Shown here in pieces: positions 9,603 to 19,076 of a stretch of DNA of 64,000 bases; position 1 is the stretch's first letter; every line of letters begins with the position of its first letter. Under the pieces are notes generated by a model. That model was not told the DNA's origin. It did no database searches and saw only the letters and a list, made by a program, of their open reading frames with translations. The position numbers were made by a program, and so were the translations under genes. The DNA is from Pseudonocardia asaccharolytica DSM 44247 = NBRC 16224 (lineage in GTDB: Bacteria > Actinomycetota > Actinomycetes > Mycobacteriales > Pseudonocardiaceae). The stretch lies in the NCBI RefSeq assembly GCF_000423625.1, contig NZ_AUII01000005.1, forward strand, positions 124,001 through 188,000, written 5' to 3'.

Positions 9603-9998
9603 TCAGCCGTCCAGATCCCGGGCCACGGCGCGGACCACCTCGGCCGCCAGCTTGCACGTCTTGCGATCGGGGTATCGGCCGCGGCGCAGGTCGGGCTGCA
9701 CCCGCGAGTCGAGCAACTTGATCATGTCTTCGATCAGGCCGTGCAGCTCCTCCGCGGGTCGCCGGGTGGCCTCCACGACCGACGGCGGCGCCTCGACCAG
9801 CCGGACCGAGAGCGCCTGCGGGCCACGTCGACCCTCGGCCATCCCGAACTCCACCCGCTGACCGGGTTTGAGGGCCTGCACCCCGGGCGGCAGCGCGGAC
9901 TTGCGGACATAGACGTCCTCGCCCCCGTCCTGGGCGAGGAACCCGAAGCCCTTGTCGGCGTCGTACCACTTGACCCTGCCGGTCGGCACCTTGCTCAC
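9603..9998 (-). CDS. Cold-shock domain protein with C-terminal extension
   Basis: The first 67 residues are a cold-shock domain: [15 protein letters not shown] carries the RNP1-type motif and DVYVRKSAL the second RNA-binding strand. A helical extension of about 60 residues follows ([30 protein letters not shown]), giving 131 residues. That is close to the extended CspB of mycobacteria (about 135) and longer than the usual 67-residue cold-shock proteins. It should bind single-stranded RNA or DNA. The GTG at 9998 follows a GAGGAA ribosome site. A longer frame upstream to 10133 lacks such support. Confidence 0.88.
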   Translation of the reverse strand: MSKVPTGRVKWYDADKGFGFLAQDGGEDVYVRKSALPPGVQALKPGQRVEFGMAEGRRGPQALSVRLVEAPPSVVEATRRPAEELHGLIEDMIKLLDSRVQPDLRRGRYPDRKTCKLAAEVVRAVARDLDG

Positions 9999-10179
9999 CC
10001 GTTCCTCGATCGATCCCCGCTGTCGCGCGGCACCCGCCGGAATACCCCATGTCCGCACAACAAACGCGCCCCGGGTGCCTGGTCCGCCATGCTCAGGTCG
10101 GCTCGTTGAGCGACACCGGGACGCGCACGGCACAGCCTAGTCCTGTCCCCCAACCGCGCGCACCGGCCAAATGCCCCCT

Positions 10180-10223
10180 CTCCACCGGACGAACGGCACT
10201 TGCGTGCGATCCGTCCGGTGGAG
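10180..10223. terminator. Inverted repeat, likely terminator after acyl-CoA ligase gene
   Basis: An 11-bp perfect stem (CTCCACCGGAC at 10180-10190 with its complement at 10213-10223) encloses a 22-nt loop, and GC pairs extend it past one mismatch. It lies 16 bases after the stop of the leftward ligase gene. There is no U-tract, as is usual in actinobacteria. Confidence 0.55.
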
Positions 10224-10238
10224 CGGGGCGGCCGAGGG

Positions 10239-11903
10239 TCAGGCGTTGCGGATCGTGGCGGCGTCGGCGAGGCCGAGGATCTCCACCGACCGCTCGCGCA
10301 TCTCGACCTTGCGGATCTTGCCGGTGACCGTCATCGGGAACTCCTCGACGATCACGACATAGCGGGGGATCTTGTAGTGGGCGAGCTTGCCGGTGGCGAA
10401 CTCGCGCAGCGCCTCCGCGGTGAGCGCGGGAGCACCCTCGCGAAGGGTCACCCAGGCGCACAGCTCCTCGCCGAACCGCGCGTCGGGCACGCCGATCACC
10501 TGCGCGTCGAGGACATCGGGGTGGGTGTAGAGGAACTCCTCGATCTCGCGGGGGTAGAGGTTCTCCCCGCCCCGGATGACCATGTCCTTGATCCGGCCGG
10601 TGATGTTGACGTAGCCGTCGGAGTCCATCACCGCGAGGTCACCGGTGTGCATCCAGCGTGCCTGGTCGATGGCCTCGGCCGTCTTCTCCGGCTCGTTCCA
10701 GTATCCGAGCATCACCGAGTAGCCGCGGGTGCAGAACTCACCGGGCACCCCGCGGGGCACGGTGAGCCCGGTCTCCGGGTCGACGATCTTGATCTCGACG
10801 TGCGGATGCACCCGGCCGACGGTGGAGACCCGCCGGTCCAGCGAGTCGTCCGCCCGGGTCTGGGTGGACACCGGCGAGGTCTCGGTCATGCCGTAGCAGA
10901 TCGTCACCTCGGTCATCCCCATCCGGTCCACGACCTGCTTCATCACCTCCACCGGGCACGGCGAGCCGGCCATGATCCCGGTGCGCAGGCTGGACAGGTC
11001 GTAGGAGTCGAACTCGGGGTCGTTGAGCTCGGCGATGAACATCGTCGGCACCCCGTAGAGCGAGCTGCACCGCTCCCGGGCGACGGCGGCCAGGGTGGCC
11101 TTGGGGTCGAAGCCCTGGGCCGGGATGACCATGGTCGCGCCGTTGGTGGTGGCGCCCAGGTTGCCCATCACCATGCCGAAGCAGTGGTAGAAGGGCACCG
11201 GGATGCACACCCGGTCCGCGGGGGTGTAGCCGCACAGCCGGCCGACGAAGTAGCCGTTGTTGAGGATGTTGTGGTGGCTCAGCGTCGCGCCCTTCGGGAA
11301 CCCGGTCGTGCCCGAGGTGTACTGGATGTTGATCGGGTCGTCGGGGCTCAGCTGGGCCTGCAGCCGGGCCAGCTCGGTGCGGTCGCCGTCCCGGCCCGAC
11401 TCGACCAGCGCGTCCCATTCGGGCGAGCCGATGAGCACCACCTGGCGCAGCTGCGGGCAGCGCGGCCGAACCTCGTCGATCATCGCGGCGTAGTCGGAGG
11501 TCTTGAACGACCGCGCGGCCACCAGCACCGAGATCCCGGCCTGGTTGAGCACGTACTCCAGCTCGTGGGTCCGGTACGCCGGGTTGATGTTGACGAGAAT
11601 GACGCCGATCTTGGCGGTGGCGTACTGGATCAGCGTCCACTCCGCCATGTTCGGCGCCCAGATCCCCAGCCGGTCGCCCTTGGAAAGGCCGGCGGCGAGG
11701 AGCCCCATCGCCAGTGTGTCCAGCTCCTCCCGCAGCCGGCCGTAGGTCCAGCGGCGTCCGGTGGGCACCTCGACGAGCGCTTCGGCGTCCGGTTGCGCGG
11801 TCGCCATCCGGTCGAAGTTGTCGCCGATCGTGTCCCCCAGTAGCGGAACCTCGGAGATTCCGGAGGTGTAGGACGGAACGGCAGGGGCGCCAGCGGAAGT
11901 CAC
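10239..11903 (-). CDS. Fatty-acyl-CoA synthetase (AMP-binding)
   Basis: This 554-residue ANL-superfamily enzyme should activate a fatty or related carboxylic acid to its CoA thioester through an acyl-adenylate. The P-loop [12 protein letters not shown] is near residue 203, the CYGMTETSP motif is near 345, the hinge-region [16 protein letters not shown] near 450, and the [10 protein letters not shown] motif with the catalytic lysine near 530. Length and motifs fit the FadD group; chain-length specificity cannot be read. The GTG start at 11903 has a GGAG site about 10 bases upstream. It is divergent from serS and lies near, but not in an operon with, an acyl-CoA dehydrogenase gene. Confidence 0.9.
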   Translation of the reverse strand: MTSAGAPAVPSYTSGISEVPLLGDTIGDNFDRMATAQPDAEALVEVPTGRRWTYGRLREELDTLAMGLLAAGLSKGDRLGIWAPNMAEWTLIQYATAKIGVILVNINPAYRTHELEYVLNQAGISVLVAARSFKTSDYAAMIDEVRPRCPQLRQVVLIGSPEWDALVESGRDGDRTELARLQAQLSPDDPINIQYTSGTTGFPKGATLSHHNILNNGYFVGRLCGYTPADRVCIPVPFYHCFGMVMGNLGATTNGATMVIPAQGFDPKATLAAVARERCSSLYGVPTMFIAELNDPEFDSYDLSSLRTGIMAGSPCPVEVMKQVVDRMGMTEVTICYGMTETSPVSTQTRADDSLDRRVSTVGRVHPHVEIKIVDPETGLTVPRGVPGEFCTRGYSVMLGYWNEPEKTAEAIDQARWMHTGDLAVMDSDGYVNITGRIKDMVIRGGENLYPREIEEFLYTHPDVLDAQVIGVPDARFGEELCAWVTLREGAPALTAEALREFATGKLAHYKIPRYVVIVEEFPMTVTGKIRKVEMRERSVEILGLADAATIRNA

Positions 11904-12043
11904 GGCGTTGTACTCCTCGATGCGGTGCGAGGCCTCGAACCTCTCAGGGTGTTCCCAACCTCATCGTGTCCCCGAGACGAGATGGTCGCCACCCCCAGGT
12001 GGGGAGGGCAAACCGCGCGGGAGTCCCGGCGCCGCCCAGGCGA

Positions 12044-12049
12044 TACCCT
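12044..12049 (+). promoter_or_regulatory. -10-like hexamer of serS
   Basis: TACCCT lies 6 nt before the serS ATG at 12056. This is the leaderless pattern; no Shine-Dalgarno sequence is present. Confidence 0.55.
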
Positions 12050-12055
12050 CGGACC

Positions 12056-13324
12056 ATGCACGACCCCCGCGTCCTGCTCGATCCCACGACCGACGCCGTC
12101 CGCAAGCTCGCCCGGCGCGGCTTCCACCTGGACGTCGAGTCCCTGGAGAAGCTCCTGGCGTCCCGAAACTCGGCGATTCACCGGGGCGACGAGGCGCGCG
12201 CGGAAGCGAAGCGGACCGCGGCGGCGGTCAGGTCGGCCACCACGGAGGAACGGCCCGCGCTGGTCGAGCAGGCCCGCGAGCTCAAGGCCGTCGTCACGGC
12301 CGCGGAGACCGAGACGAGGCAGCTCGAGGCGCAGCTGCAGGACGTCCTGCTGGGCATCCCGAACCTGCCCGCCGACGAACTGCCCGACGGCGCCAGCGAC
12401 GCCGACGCCGAGGTCGTCCGCAGCTGGGGCGAGCCGACGGCGTTCGACTTCACCCCGCTCGACCACGCCGACCTCGGCGAGCGGCTGGGGATCCTCGACC
12501 TGGCGCGGGCGACCAAGCTCGCCGGCCCGCGGTTCGCCGTGCTGCGCGGGAAGGGCCCGGCGCTCGAACGCGCGCTCGCCCGCTACTTCCTCGACCTCGC
12601 CGCCGAGCACGGCTATCTCGAGTTCTCGGTGCCGACGCTGGTCAACCGCGAGACGATGACCGGCACCGGGCAGCTGCCGAAGTTCGAGCAGGATCTGTTC
12701 AAGACCGGCGTCGGCGACCGGGAGCTCTACCTCATCCCCACCGCCGAGGTTCCGCTGACCAACCTGCACGCCCGCGAGACCCTCGCCGTCGAGGATCTGC
12801 CGCTGGCCTACACCGCGCACACCCCGTGCTTCCGCTCCGAGGCGGGCTCGTACGGCAAGGACACCCGCGGCCTGATCCGCATGCACGAGTTCTCCAAGGT
12901 CGAGCTCGTCCGCATCGTCGATCCGGCGCGGTCCCGCGAGGAGCTGGAGGTGCTGCTCGGGCACGCCGAGGCCGTCATGCGGGGGCTCGGCCTCGCCTAC
13001 CGCGTGGTGAAGCTGGCGGCGGGCGATATCGGGTTCTCCGCCGAGTTCACCTACGACATCGAGGTGTGGCTGCCCGGTCAGCAGCGCTACCGTGAGATCG
13101 CCTCGGCGTCGGACTTCGGCACGTTCCAGGCCCGCCGCGCCGGGATCCGCACCAAGGCCAAGGACGGCACCCGCGGCTTCGCCGCCACCCTGAACAGCTC
13201 GGGGATGCCGATCGGGCGCACGCTGGTCGCGGTCCTGGAGCAGGGCCAGCAGGCCGACGGCTCGGTGCGCATTCCCGAGGCGCTGGTCCCCTACACCGGC
13301 TTCGACGTCCTGACACCCGACTGA
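12056..13324 (+). CDS. serS: Seryl-tRNA synthetase
   Basis: SerRS charges tRNA-Ser in the cytosol. The 422-residue protein has the N-terminal long antiparallel coiled coil (about residues 30-105, rich in Ala, Glu and Arg) that grips the tRNA long arm, followed by the class II catalytic core. Motif 2 is FRSEAGSYGKDTRGLIRMHEF (about residues 258-278, with the Arg that binds ATP) and motif 3 is around SSGMPIGRTLVAVLE near residue 385. The ATG at 12056 is the first good start and has a -10-like TACCCT six bases upstream. It is convergent with the acyl-CoA dehydrogenase gene, with 13 bases between the stops. Confidence 0.96.
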   Translation: MHDPRVLLDPTTDAVRKLARRGFHLDVESLEKLLASRNSAIHRGDEARAEAKRTAAAVRSATTEERPALVEQARELKAVVTAAETETRQLEAQLQDVLLGIPNLPADELPDGASDADAEVVRSWGEPTAFDFTPLDHADLGERLGILDLARATKLAGPRFAVLRGKGPALERALARYFLDLAAEHGYLEFSVPTLVNRETMTGTGQLPKFEQDLFKTGVGDRELYLIPTAEVPLTNLHARETLAVEDLPLAYTAHTPCFRSEAGSYGKDTRGLIRMHEFSKVELVRIVDPARSREELEVLLGHAEAVMRGLGLAYRVVKLAAGDIGFSAEFTYDIEVWLPGQQRYREIASASDFGTFQARRAGIRTKAKDGTRGFAATLNSSGMPIGRTLVAVLEQGQQADGSVRIPEALVPYTGFDVLTPD

Positions 13325-13337
13325 GCGCCCGGCGCGG

Positions 13338-14540
13338 CTAGTGCCGCCCGAGTTCCTGGCGGGCGACCGTGCGCAGATGCACCTCGTCGGGACCGTCGGC
13401 CAGCCGCAGCGCCCTGGCCCAGACATAGAAGTAGGCCAGCGGGACGTCGTCGCTCATCCCGGCGCCGCCGTGGATCTGGATGGCGCGGTCGATGACGTCA
13501 CAGGCCATCCGCGGGCAGACCGCCTTGATCGCGGCGATCTCGGTGGCGGCCCTCCTGGCGCCGGCATTGTCGATCAGCCATGCGGTCTTGAGCACCAGTA
13601 GCCGGGCCTGCTCGATCTCGATCCGCGACTGCGCGATCTGCTCGCGGACGACCCCCTGGCCGGCCAGCGGGCGGCCGAACGCGACGCGCTCGCGCGCGCG
13701 GCGAACCATCAGGTCGATCGCCCGCTCCGCCATCCCGATCAGCCGCATGCAGTGGTGGATGCGGCCGGGGCCGAGCCGGGCCTGCGCGATGGCGAACCCG
13801 CTGCCCTCCTCGCCGAGCAGGTTCTCGACCGGCACCCGGACGTCGTGGAACTCCAGTTCGGAATGCCCGTGCTGGTCCTGATAGCCGAACGTCGGAAGAT
13901 GCCGCTTGATCTCCAGTCCCGGCGTGTCGCGCGGCACCAGCACCATCGACTGCTGGCGGTGCGTCGGGGCGTCCGGGTCGGTCTTGCCCATGACGATGAC
14001 GATCTTGCATCGGGCGTCGGCGGCGCCCGAGATCCACCATTTCTTGCCGGAGATGACGTACTCGTCTCCCTCGCGGCGAATGGTCGTGCGCACATTCGTG
14101 GCATCCGACGACGCCACGTCGGGCTCGGTCATGGCGAACGCCGAACGGATCTCCCCGACCAGCAGCGGCTCGAGCCATTGCGCCTTCTGCCGCGGGGTCG
14201 CGAACAGATGCAGCGTCTCCATGTTTCCGGTGTCGGGCGCCTGGCAGTTGATCGCCTCCGGGGCGATCACCGGCGACCAGCCCGACACCTCGGCGACGGG
14301 CGCATAGTCGAGGTTCGACAGGCCGGAGACGCTCGGCAGGAACAGGTTCCACAACCCGCGGGACCGCGCCTGCGCCTTGAGCTCCTCGACCACCGGGGGC
14401 AGGTCCCATTCCTGCGGGGTCCCGCGCCGCTCGGCCCGCCATGCCTCGTAGGCGGGTTCGGCGGGCAACACCTTCTCTTCGAGGAACTCCCGCATCCGAT
14501 TCGTGTAGTCGGCGGCCGCAGCGCTCGGTTCGAAGTCCAC
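13338..14540 (-). CDS. Acyl-CoA dehydrogenase
   Basis: This 400-residue FAD enzyme of the acyl-CoA dehydrogenase family should desaturate an acyl-CoA at the alpha-beta position and pass electrons to ETF. The signatures are AFAMTEPDVASSDATN (substrate and flavin contact), KWWISGAADARC, HSELEFHDVRVPVENLLG, and the C-terminal IQIHGGAGMSDDVPLAYFYVWARALRLADGPDEVH. The overall pattern resembles the long-chain ACAD10/11-like and FadE groups more than short-chain enzymes. The start is the GTG at 14540 (VDFEPSA); longer in-frame extensions would overlap the divergent mop promoter. The exact substrate is unknown. Confidence 0.88.
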   Translation of the reverse strand: MDFEPSAAAADYTNRMREFLEEKVLPAEPAYEAWRAERRGTPQEWDLPPVVEELKAQARSRGLWNLFLPSVSGLSNLDYAPVAEVSGWSPVIAPEAINCQAPDTGNMETLHLFATPRQKAQWLEPLLVGEIRSAFAMTEPDVASSDATNVRTTIRREGDEYVISGKKWWISGAADARCKIVIVMGKTDPDAPTHRQQSMVLVPRDTPGLEIKRHLPTFGYQDQHGHSELEFHDVRVPVENLLGEEGSGFAIAQARLGPGRIHHCMRLIGMAERAIDLMVRRARERVAFGRPLAGQGVVREQIAQSRIEIEQARLLVLKTAWLIDNAGARRAATEIAAIKAVCPRMACDVIDRAIQIHGGAGMSDDVPLAYFYVWARALRLADGPDEVHLRTVARQELGRH

Positions 14541-14579
14541 GACCGGCAGCAAACCACACGAGGACCACCCGCTGGTGAG

Positions 14580-14602
14580 ATCCGCATTCGCGGATATAAG
14601 AT
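14580..14602 (+). promoter_or_regulatory. Promoter and palindrome of mop-modABC
   Basis: The dyad ATCCGC-ATTC-GCGGAT (14580-14595) abuts and overlaps a TATAAGAT -10 region (14595-14602), 7 nt before the chosen GTG. A protein bound at the dyad would cover the promoter, so it is a candidate operator (inference). Confidence 0.5.
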
Positions 14603-14609
14603 GCGCAGC

Positions 14610-15014
14610 GTGCCGCAGTTCAGGATTGCTGAAGCAGCTCGGCTGCTCGGTGTCAGTGACGACACCGTCCGACGCTGGGTTGACGCCGGGACGCTGCCGG
14701 TGCAGCCGGACGCGTCGAACCGCAAGGTCATCGACGGTGCCGCGCTGGCCGCGTTCGCCCGGGAGCATGCCCACGCGGCACCCGACCCGTCGGACGTGCG
14801 GACGTCCGCGCGCAACCGGTTCGTCGGACTCGTCACGTCGGTGATCACTGACCGGGTGATGGCGCAGGTCGAGATGCAGTGCGGCCCACACCGGGTGGTG
14901 TCGCTGATGAGCAGCGAGGCCGTCCGGCAGCTCGGACTCGAACCCGGAGTGCTGGCGGTGGCGGTCGTGAAGTCGACGACGGTCGTGGTGGAAACCCCTG
15001 GGGGAAGTTCATGA
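14610..15014 (+). CDS. HTH and Mop (TOBE) molybdate-binding protein
   Basis: This 134-residue protein joins two modules. Residues 1-50 are a MerR/excisionase-type helix-turn-helix (FRIAEAARLLGVSDDTVRRWVDAG). Residues 70-134 are a molbindin or TOBE domain (SARNRFVGLVTSVITDRVMAQVEMQCG...AVVKSTTVVVE) that binds molybdate. It overlaps modA by 4 bases (ATGA), so it is translationally coupled to the transporter. It likely senses molybdate and may repress its own operon through the dyad at the -10 box, filling the role ModE has elsewhere (inference). The GTG at 14610 fits the leaderless spacing; an ATG at 14601 is also in frame. Confidence 0.85.
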   Translation: MPQFRIAEAARLLGVSDDTVRRWVDAGTLPVQPDASNRKVIDGAALAAFAREHAHAAPDPSDVRTSARNRFVGLVTSVITDRVMAQVEMQCGPHRVVSLMSSEAVRQLGLEPGVLAVAVVKSTTVVVETPGGSS

Positions 15015-15799
15015 GAAGGATGCTGGGAGCCGTCATCGCCGGGCTCGGCCTGGTGCTGGCCGCGTGCGGTGGCGGCTCGGCGGGTTCGGACGCGGCGGAA
15101 GGTTCCGGCGCATCGGACCAGACCCTCACGGTCTTCGCCGCGGCCTCGCTCACCGAGACGTTCACCGAGCTCGGGAAGCGCTTCGAGACCGACCACCCCG
15201 GGGTGACGGTGCGGTTCAACTTCGCCGGATCGTCGAACCTGGCGCAGCAGATCGTCAGCGGCGCACCGGCCGACGTGTTCGCCTCGGCCAACACCAAGCA
15301 GATGGGTGTGGTCGCCGACAAGGCCATGATCGTCGGAGAGCCGCAGGTCTTCGTGACCAACCGGTTGCAGATCGCCGTCGCCCCGGGCAACCCGAAGGGC
15401 GTCGCGAGCTTCGCCGACCTGGCCGAGCCCGAGACCACCCTCGTGGTCTGCGCACCGCAGGTGCCGTGCGGCTCCGCGACGCAGAAGGTCGAGCAGGCCA
15501 CCGGCGTGGACCTCAAGCCGGTCAGCGAGGAACCGGACGTCCGGTCGGTTCTCGGCAAGGTGATCAGCGGTAACGCCGACGCCGGCCTGGTCTACGTCAC
15601 CGACGTCGCCGCCGAGAAGGGCAAGGTGGACGGGGTGAACTTCCCGGAGGCCGAGAAGGCGATCAACGACTACCCGATCGGCGTCGTGACCTCGAGCAAG
15701 AACCAGGAGCTGGCCACGCAGTTCGTCGAGCTCGTCCGGGGCGAGGTCGGGGCGAAGGTCCTGGAGACGGCCGGATTCGGGACACCCGCCGGATCGTGA
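15011..15799 (+). CDS. modA: Molybdate ABC transporter substrate-binding lipoprotein ModA
   Basis: ModA captures molybdate (and tungstate) outside the membrane for import. The 262-residue product has a lipoprotein signal ending LVLAAC, then the type II binding-protein pattern starting [22 protein letters not shown], with the Ser residues of AAASL and the GSSNLAQQI region being typical oxyanion contacts. The ATG at 15011 overlaps the mop stop and has a GGGGAAG ribosome site. The gene is followed by modB with a 4-base GTGA overlap. Confidence 0.93.
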   Translation: MRRMLGAVIAGLGLVLAACGGGSAGSDAAEGSGASDQTLTVFAAASLTETFTELGKRFETDHPGVTVRFNFAGSSNLAQQIVSGAPADVFASANTKQMGVVADKAMIVGEPQVFVTNRLQIAVAPGNPKGVASFADLAEPETTLVVCAPQVPCGSATQKVEQATGVDLKPVSEEPDVRSVLGKVISGNADAGLVYVTDVAAEKGKVDGVNFPEAEKAINDYPIGVVTSSKNQELATQFVELVRGEVGAKVLETAGFGTPAGS

Positions 15800-16641
15800 C
15801 CGCGACCCTCCCGGCGCAGGCCGATGCCGAGCGGAAGGCCCACGACAGGCACGATATCGGCATCGGTCTGCCCCGGTGGCTCTGGCTGCCGGCGGTCGCC
15901 GCGTTCACGCTGGTCGCCCTGCCGGTGGTCGGGCTCGCCCTCGAGGCGGACTGGGCACGGATGCCCGAGCTGCTGCTCAGCGAGTCCGCGCTCACGGCGC
16001 TGCGGCTGTCGCTGGAGACCGCCGGGATCTCGACGCTGCTCTGCGTGCTGTTCGGCGGTCCGCTGGCCGCGATCCTCGCCCGCAGCCGGCTTCCGGGACT
16101 GCGGGTGCTGCGGTCGCTGGTGCTGCTCCCCCTCGTCCTGCCCCCGGTGGTGGGCGGTCTCGCCCTGCTGTTCACCGTCGGCCGGACCGGGCTGATCGGG
16201 CAGGCACTGCATCTGTGGTTCGGGATCACCATTCCGTTCACCACCGCGGCGGTGATCCTCGCCCAGACCTTCGTGGCGATGCCGTTCCTGGTGGTGAGCC
16301 TGGAGGGGGCGCTGCGGACCGCCGGCCAGCGCTACGAGGCCGTCGCGGCCACGCTCGGGGCGTCCGCCGGGCTGGTGTTCCGTCGGGTCACCGTCCCGCT
16401 GGTCCTGCCCGGCCTGGTGTCCGGGGCGGTGCTCGCATTCGCGCGGGCGATGGGCGAGTTCGGGGCGACGATCGCCTTCGCCGGCAGCCTGGAGGGCACC
16501 ACCCGGACCCTTCCGCTGCTGGTCTACCTCGAGCGCGAGGTGGACATCGACTCGGCGATCGCACTGTCGCTGATGATCGTCGTGGTCTCGCTGCTGGTCA
16601 TCGTCGTGCTGCGGCCGCGAGGCGCCGAGGGACTCCGATGA
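15796..16641 (+). CDS. modB: Molybdate ABC transporter permease ModB
   Basis: This 281-residue inner-membrane permease has about six hydrophobic segments and the EAA-type coupling loop near residues 175-195 ([28 protein letters not shown]). [15 protein letters not shown] near residue 220 is a signature of ModB-type permeases. It forms the membrane channel for ModA-delivered molybdate, energised by ModC. It overlaps modA by 4 bases and modC by 4 bases, so the three are translated as one coupled unit. Confidence 0.94.
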   Translation: MTATLPAQADAERKAHDRHDIGIGLPRWLWLPAVAAFTLVALPVVGLALEADWARMPELLLSESALTALRLSLETAGISTLLCVLFGGPLAAILARSRLPGLRVLRSLVLLPLVLPPVVGGLALLFTVGRTGLIGQALHLWFGITIPFTTAAVILAQTFVAMPFLVVSLEGALRTAGQRYEAVAATLGASAGLVFRRVTVPLVLPGLVSGAVLAFARAMGEFGATIAFAGSLEGTTRTLPLLVYLEREVDIDSAIALSLMIVVVSLLVIVVLRPRGAEGLR

Positions 16642-17732
16642 CCGGCTTCGAGCTGGCGGTCAAGCTGCACCGCCCCGAGTTCACCCTGGACGTGGCGATC
16701 GCCGCCGAACCCGGGGAGGTGCTCGCCGTGCTCGGCCCCAACGGTGCGGGCAAGTCCACCCTGCTCGGGGTGCTGGCCGGTCTGCTCCGGCCGGACTCCG
16801 GGTACGTGCGGCTGGGGGAGCGGCCGGTCACCGACACCACCTCCGGGCTGCTGGTGCCGCCGCACCGCAGGGGGGTGGGGCTACTCGCCCAGCAGGGCCT
16901 GCTGTTCCCCCATCTCACCGCGCTGGCCAACGTCGCGTTCGGCCCACGCGCCCAGGGGATGCGGAAAGCCGCGGCCGAGGAACGCGCCCGCAGGCTGCTG
17001 GCCGAGGTGGACGCGGCCGAGTTCGCCGGGCGCAAGCCCGCGAAGCTGTCCGGCGGCCAGCAGCAGCGGGTCGCGCTGGCTCGCGCGCTGGCCCCGGAAC
17101 CGGGGGTGATGCTGCTCGACGAGCCGCTGGCGGCGCTGGATGTCGACGCCACCCCGGCGATGCGTGCGTTGCTTCGCCGGATGATCCGCGACGCCAAGCA
17201 GACGACCGTTCTGGTCACCCACTCCGCACTGGACGCGCTGGTGCTGGCCGATCGGGTCGTGGTGCTGACGGCGGGGCGGGTGGTCGAGCAGGGCCCGACC
17301 CGAGACGTCCTGGCGCGTCCGCGCAGCCCCTTCGCAGCGCGGATCGCCGGCCTGAACCTGGTGTCGGGAAGGGCCTGCGAAGGCGGTCTGCGCACCGACG
17401 ACGGCCCGATGGTCTTCGGCCGCGGTGATGCCGACGTCGTCGCGGGCGACCGGGCGGTAGCGGTGTTCCCCCCGTCGTCCGTCGCCGTCCACATCGAGCG
17501 GCCGGACGGCAGCCCGCGCAACGTCGTCCCGGTGGTGCTGGCGGCGATCGAACCGCGCGCCGACGTGGTGCGGTTGCGGGCGAGCGCGTCCGCGGAGGGG
17601 CCGGAGTGGGTCGACGGGCTGGCCGCCGACGTCACACCCGCTGCGGTGGCCGAGCTGAACGTGGAGCCGGGCGCCGGGCTGTGGTTCGCGGTCAAGGCGA
17701 CCGAGGTGGCCATCCACGCTGCGGGCGGCTGA
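16638..17732 (+). CDS. modC: Molybdate ABC transporter ATPase ModC
   Basis: ModC hydrolyses ATP to drive molybdate import. The 364-residue protein has Walker [10 protein letters not shown] at residues 33-41, the signature [11 protein letters not shown] near 137, Walker [13 protein letters not shown] near 160 and the switch His in VTHS near 195. The C-terminal 120 residues form a TOBE/Mop-type regulatory domain ending in [12 protein letters not shown], which can bind oxyanion and inhibit transport in related systems. It is the last gene of the mop-modABC unit. Confidence 0.94.
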   Translation: MTGFELAVKLHRPEFTLDVAIAAEPGEVLAVLGPNGAGKSTLLGVLAGLLRPDSGYVRLGERPVTDTTSGLLVPPHRRGVGLLAQQGLLFPHLTALANVAFGPRAQGMRKAAAEERARRLLAEVDAAEFAGRKPAKLSGGQQQRVALARALAPEPGVMLLDEPLAALDVDATPAMRALLRRMIRDAKQTTVLVTHSALDALVLADRVVVLTAGRVVEQGPTRDVLARPRSPFAARIAGLNLVSGRACEGGLRTDDGPMVFGRGDADVVAGDRAVAVFPPSSVAVHIERPDGSPRNVVPVVLAAIEPRADVVRLRASASAEGPEWVDGLAADVTPAAVAELNVEPGAGLWFAVKATEVAIHAAGG

Positions 17733-17783
17733 GCCCGGGCGGCGACGGGGCATGTCCCGGCGACCCCATACCGTGCACAGATC

Positions 17784-17847
17784 AACACGTAGCGTGTTTC
17801 CCCTTCGACCGCGGAAGACACATCCGCATCACCTGACACGATCGTGT
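17784..17847. promoter_or_regulatory. Two related palindromes upstream of S8 protease gene
   Basis: AACACG-TAG-CGTGTT (17784-17798) and ACACGATCGTGT (17836-17847) share the ACACG/CGTGT half-site. They lie about 40-105 bases before the protease start and are candidate binding sites for one dimeric regulator (inference). No regulator gene is adjacent. Confidence 0.45.
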
Positions 17848-17873
17848 GGCTTCTCCTCGTCGAACTGTCGCCG

Positions 17874-17879
17874 TAAGGT
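17874..17879 (+). promoter_or_regulatory. -10-like hexamer of S8 protease gene
   Basis: TAAGGT lies 8 nt before the GTG at 17888. This fits the leaderless pattern and supports that start. Confidence 0.5.
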
Positions 17880-17887
17880 CGCCGAAC

Positions 17888-19072
17888 GTGACGCGACTGC
17901 TCCTGCGGGTTCTCCCGGCAGTGATCGTCCTGCAGCTCGTCGGCGCACTGCTCGGCTCCGCGGGAGGGGCCGCCGAGGCTGCCGAGCGTCCCGGTCCGGC
18001 CGACCACCTCGCCCGCTATGTCGTGCACACCCGGACCGAGATCGCCGCGATCGCGGCCGCGCAGGCCGTGGGCGTCCGGCCGACGGCGACGTTCACCCAC
18101 GCCGTGACCGGGTTCGCGGCCGGCATGACGGCCGAACAGGTCGACCGGCTGCGGCGGTGGCCCGGCGTGCTGGGCGTCGAGACGGACCGTCGGATGAGCC
18201 CGCTCCAACCGCGCGCGACCCGGCTGGCGACCACCGACGCGGTGCAGCAGGATCCCCCGAACTGGGGTCTCGACCGCCTCGACCAGCGCAGCCTGCCGCT
18301 CGACGGCCGCTACCATACCGAGGCGACGGGCGCGGGCGTCACCGTCTATGTGTTCGACACCGGCGTCGACGTCGGCCACCCGGACTTCCAGGGCCGCGCC
18401 CGGATTGGCACCAACACCATCGACGACACCCCCGGCGACTGCGACGGCCACGGCACCGTCGTCGCCGGGATCGCGGCATCCCGGACCTACGGCGTGGCCA
18501 AACAGGCCCAGGTGCGCTCGGTGAAGGTGCTCGACTGCCACGGCACCGGGACGCTGTCCTCGCTGCTCGCGGGCATCGACTGGGTGGCGAAGAACCGGCA
18601 GGGCCCCGCGGTGGCCGTGATGTCGTGGAGCTACGGCCCGTCCGAGATGCTGACCTCGGCAGTGTCGCAGCTCGTCGCGTCCGGGGTCTTCGTCGCCGCC
18701 TCGGCGGGGAACACCGCCTCCGACGACTGCGCGGTCGCCCCGCGGGCCGCGCGCGACGTCCTCGTCGTCGCCAACTCCACCATCGACGACCGGCGCGCCA
18801 GCAGTTCCAGCACCGGTCCGTGCGTCGGCCTCTACGCGCCCGGCACCGGGATCGTCTCGACCACGCCGGGTGGGCGGACGGCGTCGTACTCCGGGACGTC
18901 GATGGCCGCGCCGTTCGCCGCCGGCGTCGCCGCGCTCTACAAACAGCGCTTCGGGGAGGCCCCGAGCGCGACCGTGCGGCAGCGGATCCTCGACCACGCC
19001 ACGCCCGGCATCGTCAGCGGCGGCGGTGCCGGGGGCACGGCGAACCGGCTGCTCTACACCGGCGGGCTCTGA
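17888..19072 (+). CDS. Secreted S8 (subtilisin-like) serine protease
   Basis: This 394-residue protein has a Sec-type signal (about residues 1-32, ending GGAAEAA), an inhibitor_I9-like propeptide region (about 40-105, [16 protein letters not shown]...VTGFAAGM), and a subtilase catalytic domain. The triad is visible: Asp in [15 protein letters not shown], His in [11 protein letters not shown], and Ser in [19 protein letters not shown]; the oxyanion Asn is in [10 protein letters not shown]. Cysteines in [25 protein letters not shown] and GPCVG match the disulphides of proteinase K-like members. It should act outside the cell. There is no C-terminal membrane anchor, unlike mycosins. It ends convergently with the YhgE/Pip gene. 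Confidence 0.93.
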   Translation: MTRLLLRVLPAVIVLQLVGALLGSAGGAAEAAERPGPADHLARYVVHTRTEIAAIAAAQAVGVRPTATFTHAVTGFAAGMTAEQVDRLRRWPGVLGVETDRRMSPLQPRATRLATTDAVQQDPPNWGLDRLDQRSLPLDGRYHTEATGAGVTVYVFDTGVDVGHPDFQGRARIGTNTIDDTPGDCDGHGTVVAGIAASRTYGVAKQAQVRSVKVLDCHGTGTLSSLLAGIDWVAKNRQGPAVAVMSWSYGPSEMLTSAVSQLVASGVFVAASAGNTASDDCAVAPRAARDVLVVANSTIDDRRASSSSTGPCVGLYAPGTGIVSTTPGGRTASYSGTSMAAPFAAGVAALYKQRFGEAPSATVRQRILDHATPGIVSGGGAGGTANRLLYTGGL

Positions 19073-19076
19073 GTGC

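Noticed and set aside
11904..12055. T-box or other riboswitch upstream of serS
   Set aside because: No T-box consensus is visible, and the leaderless -10 hexamer leaves no 5' leader to carry one.
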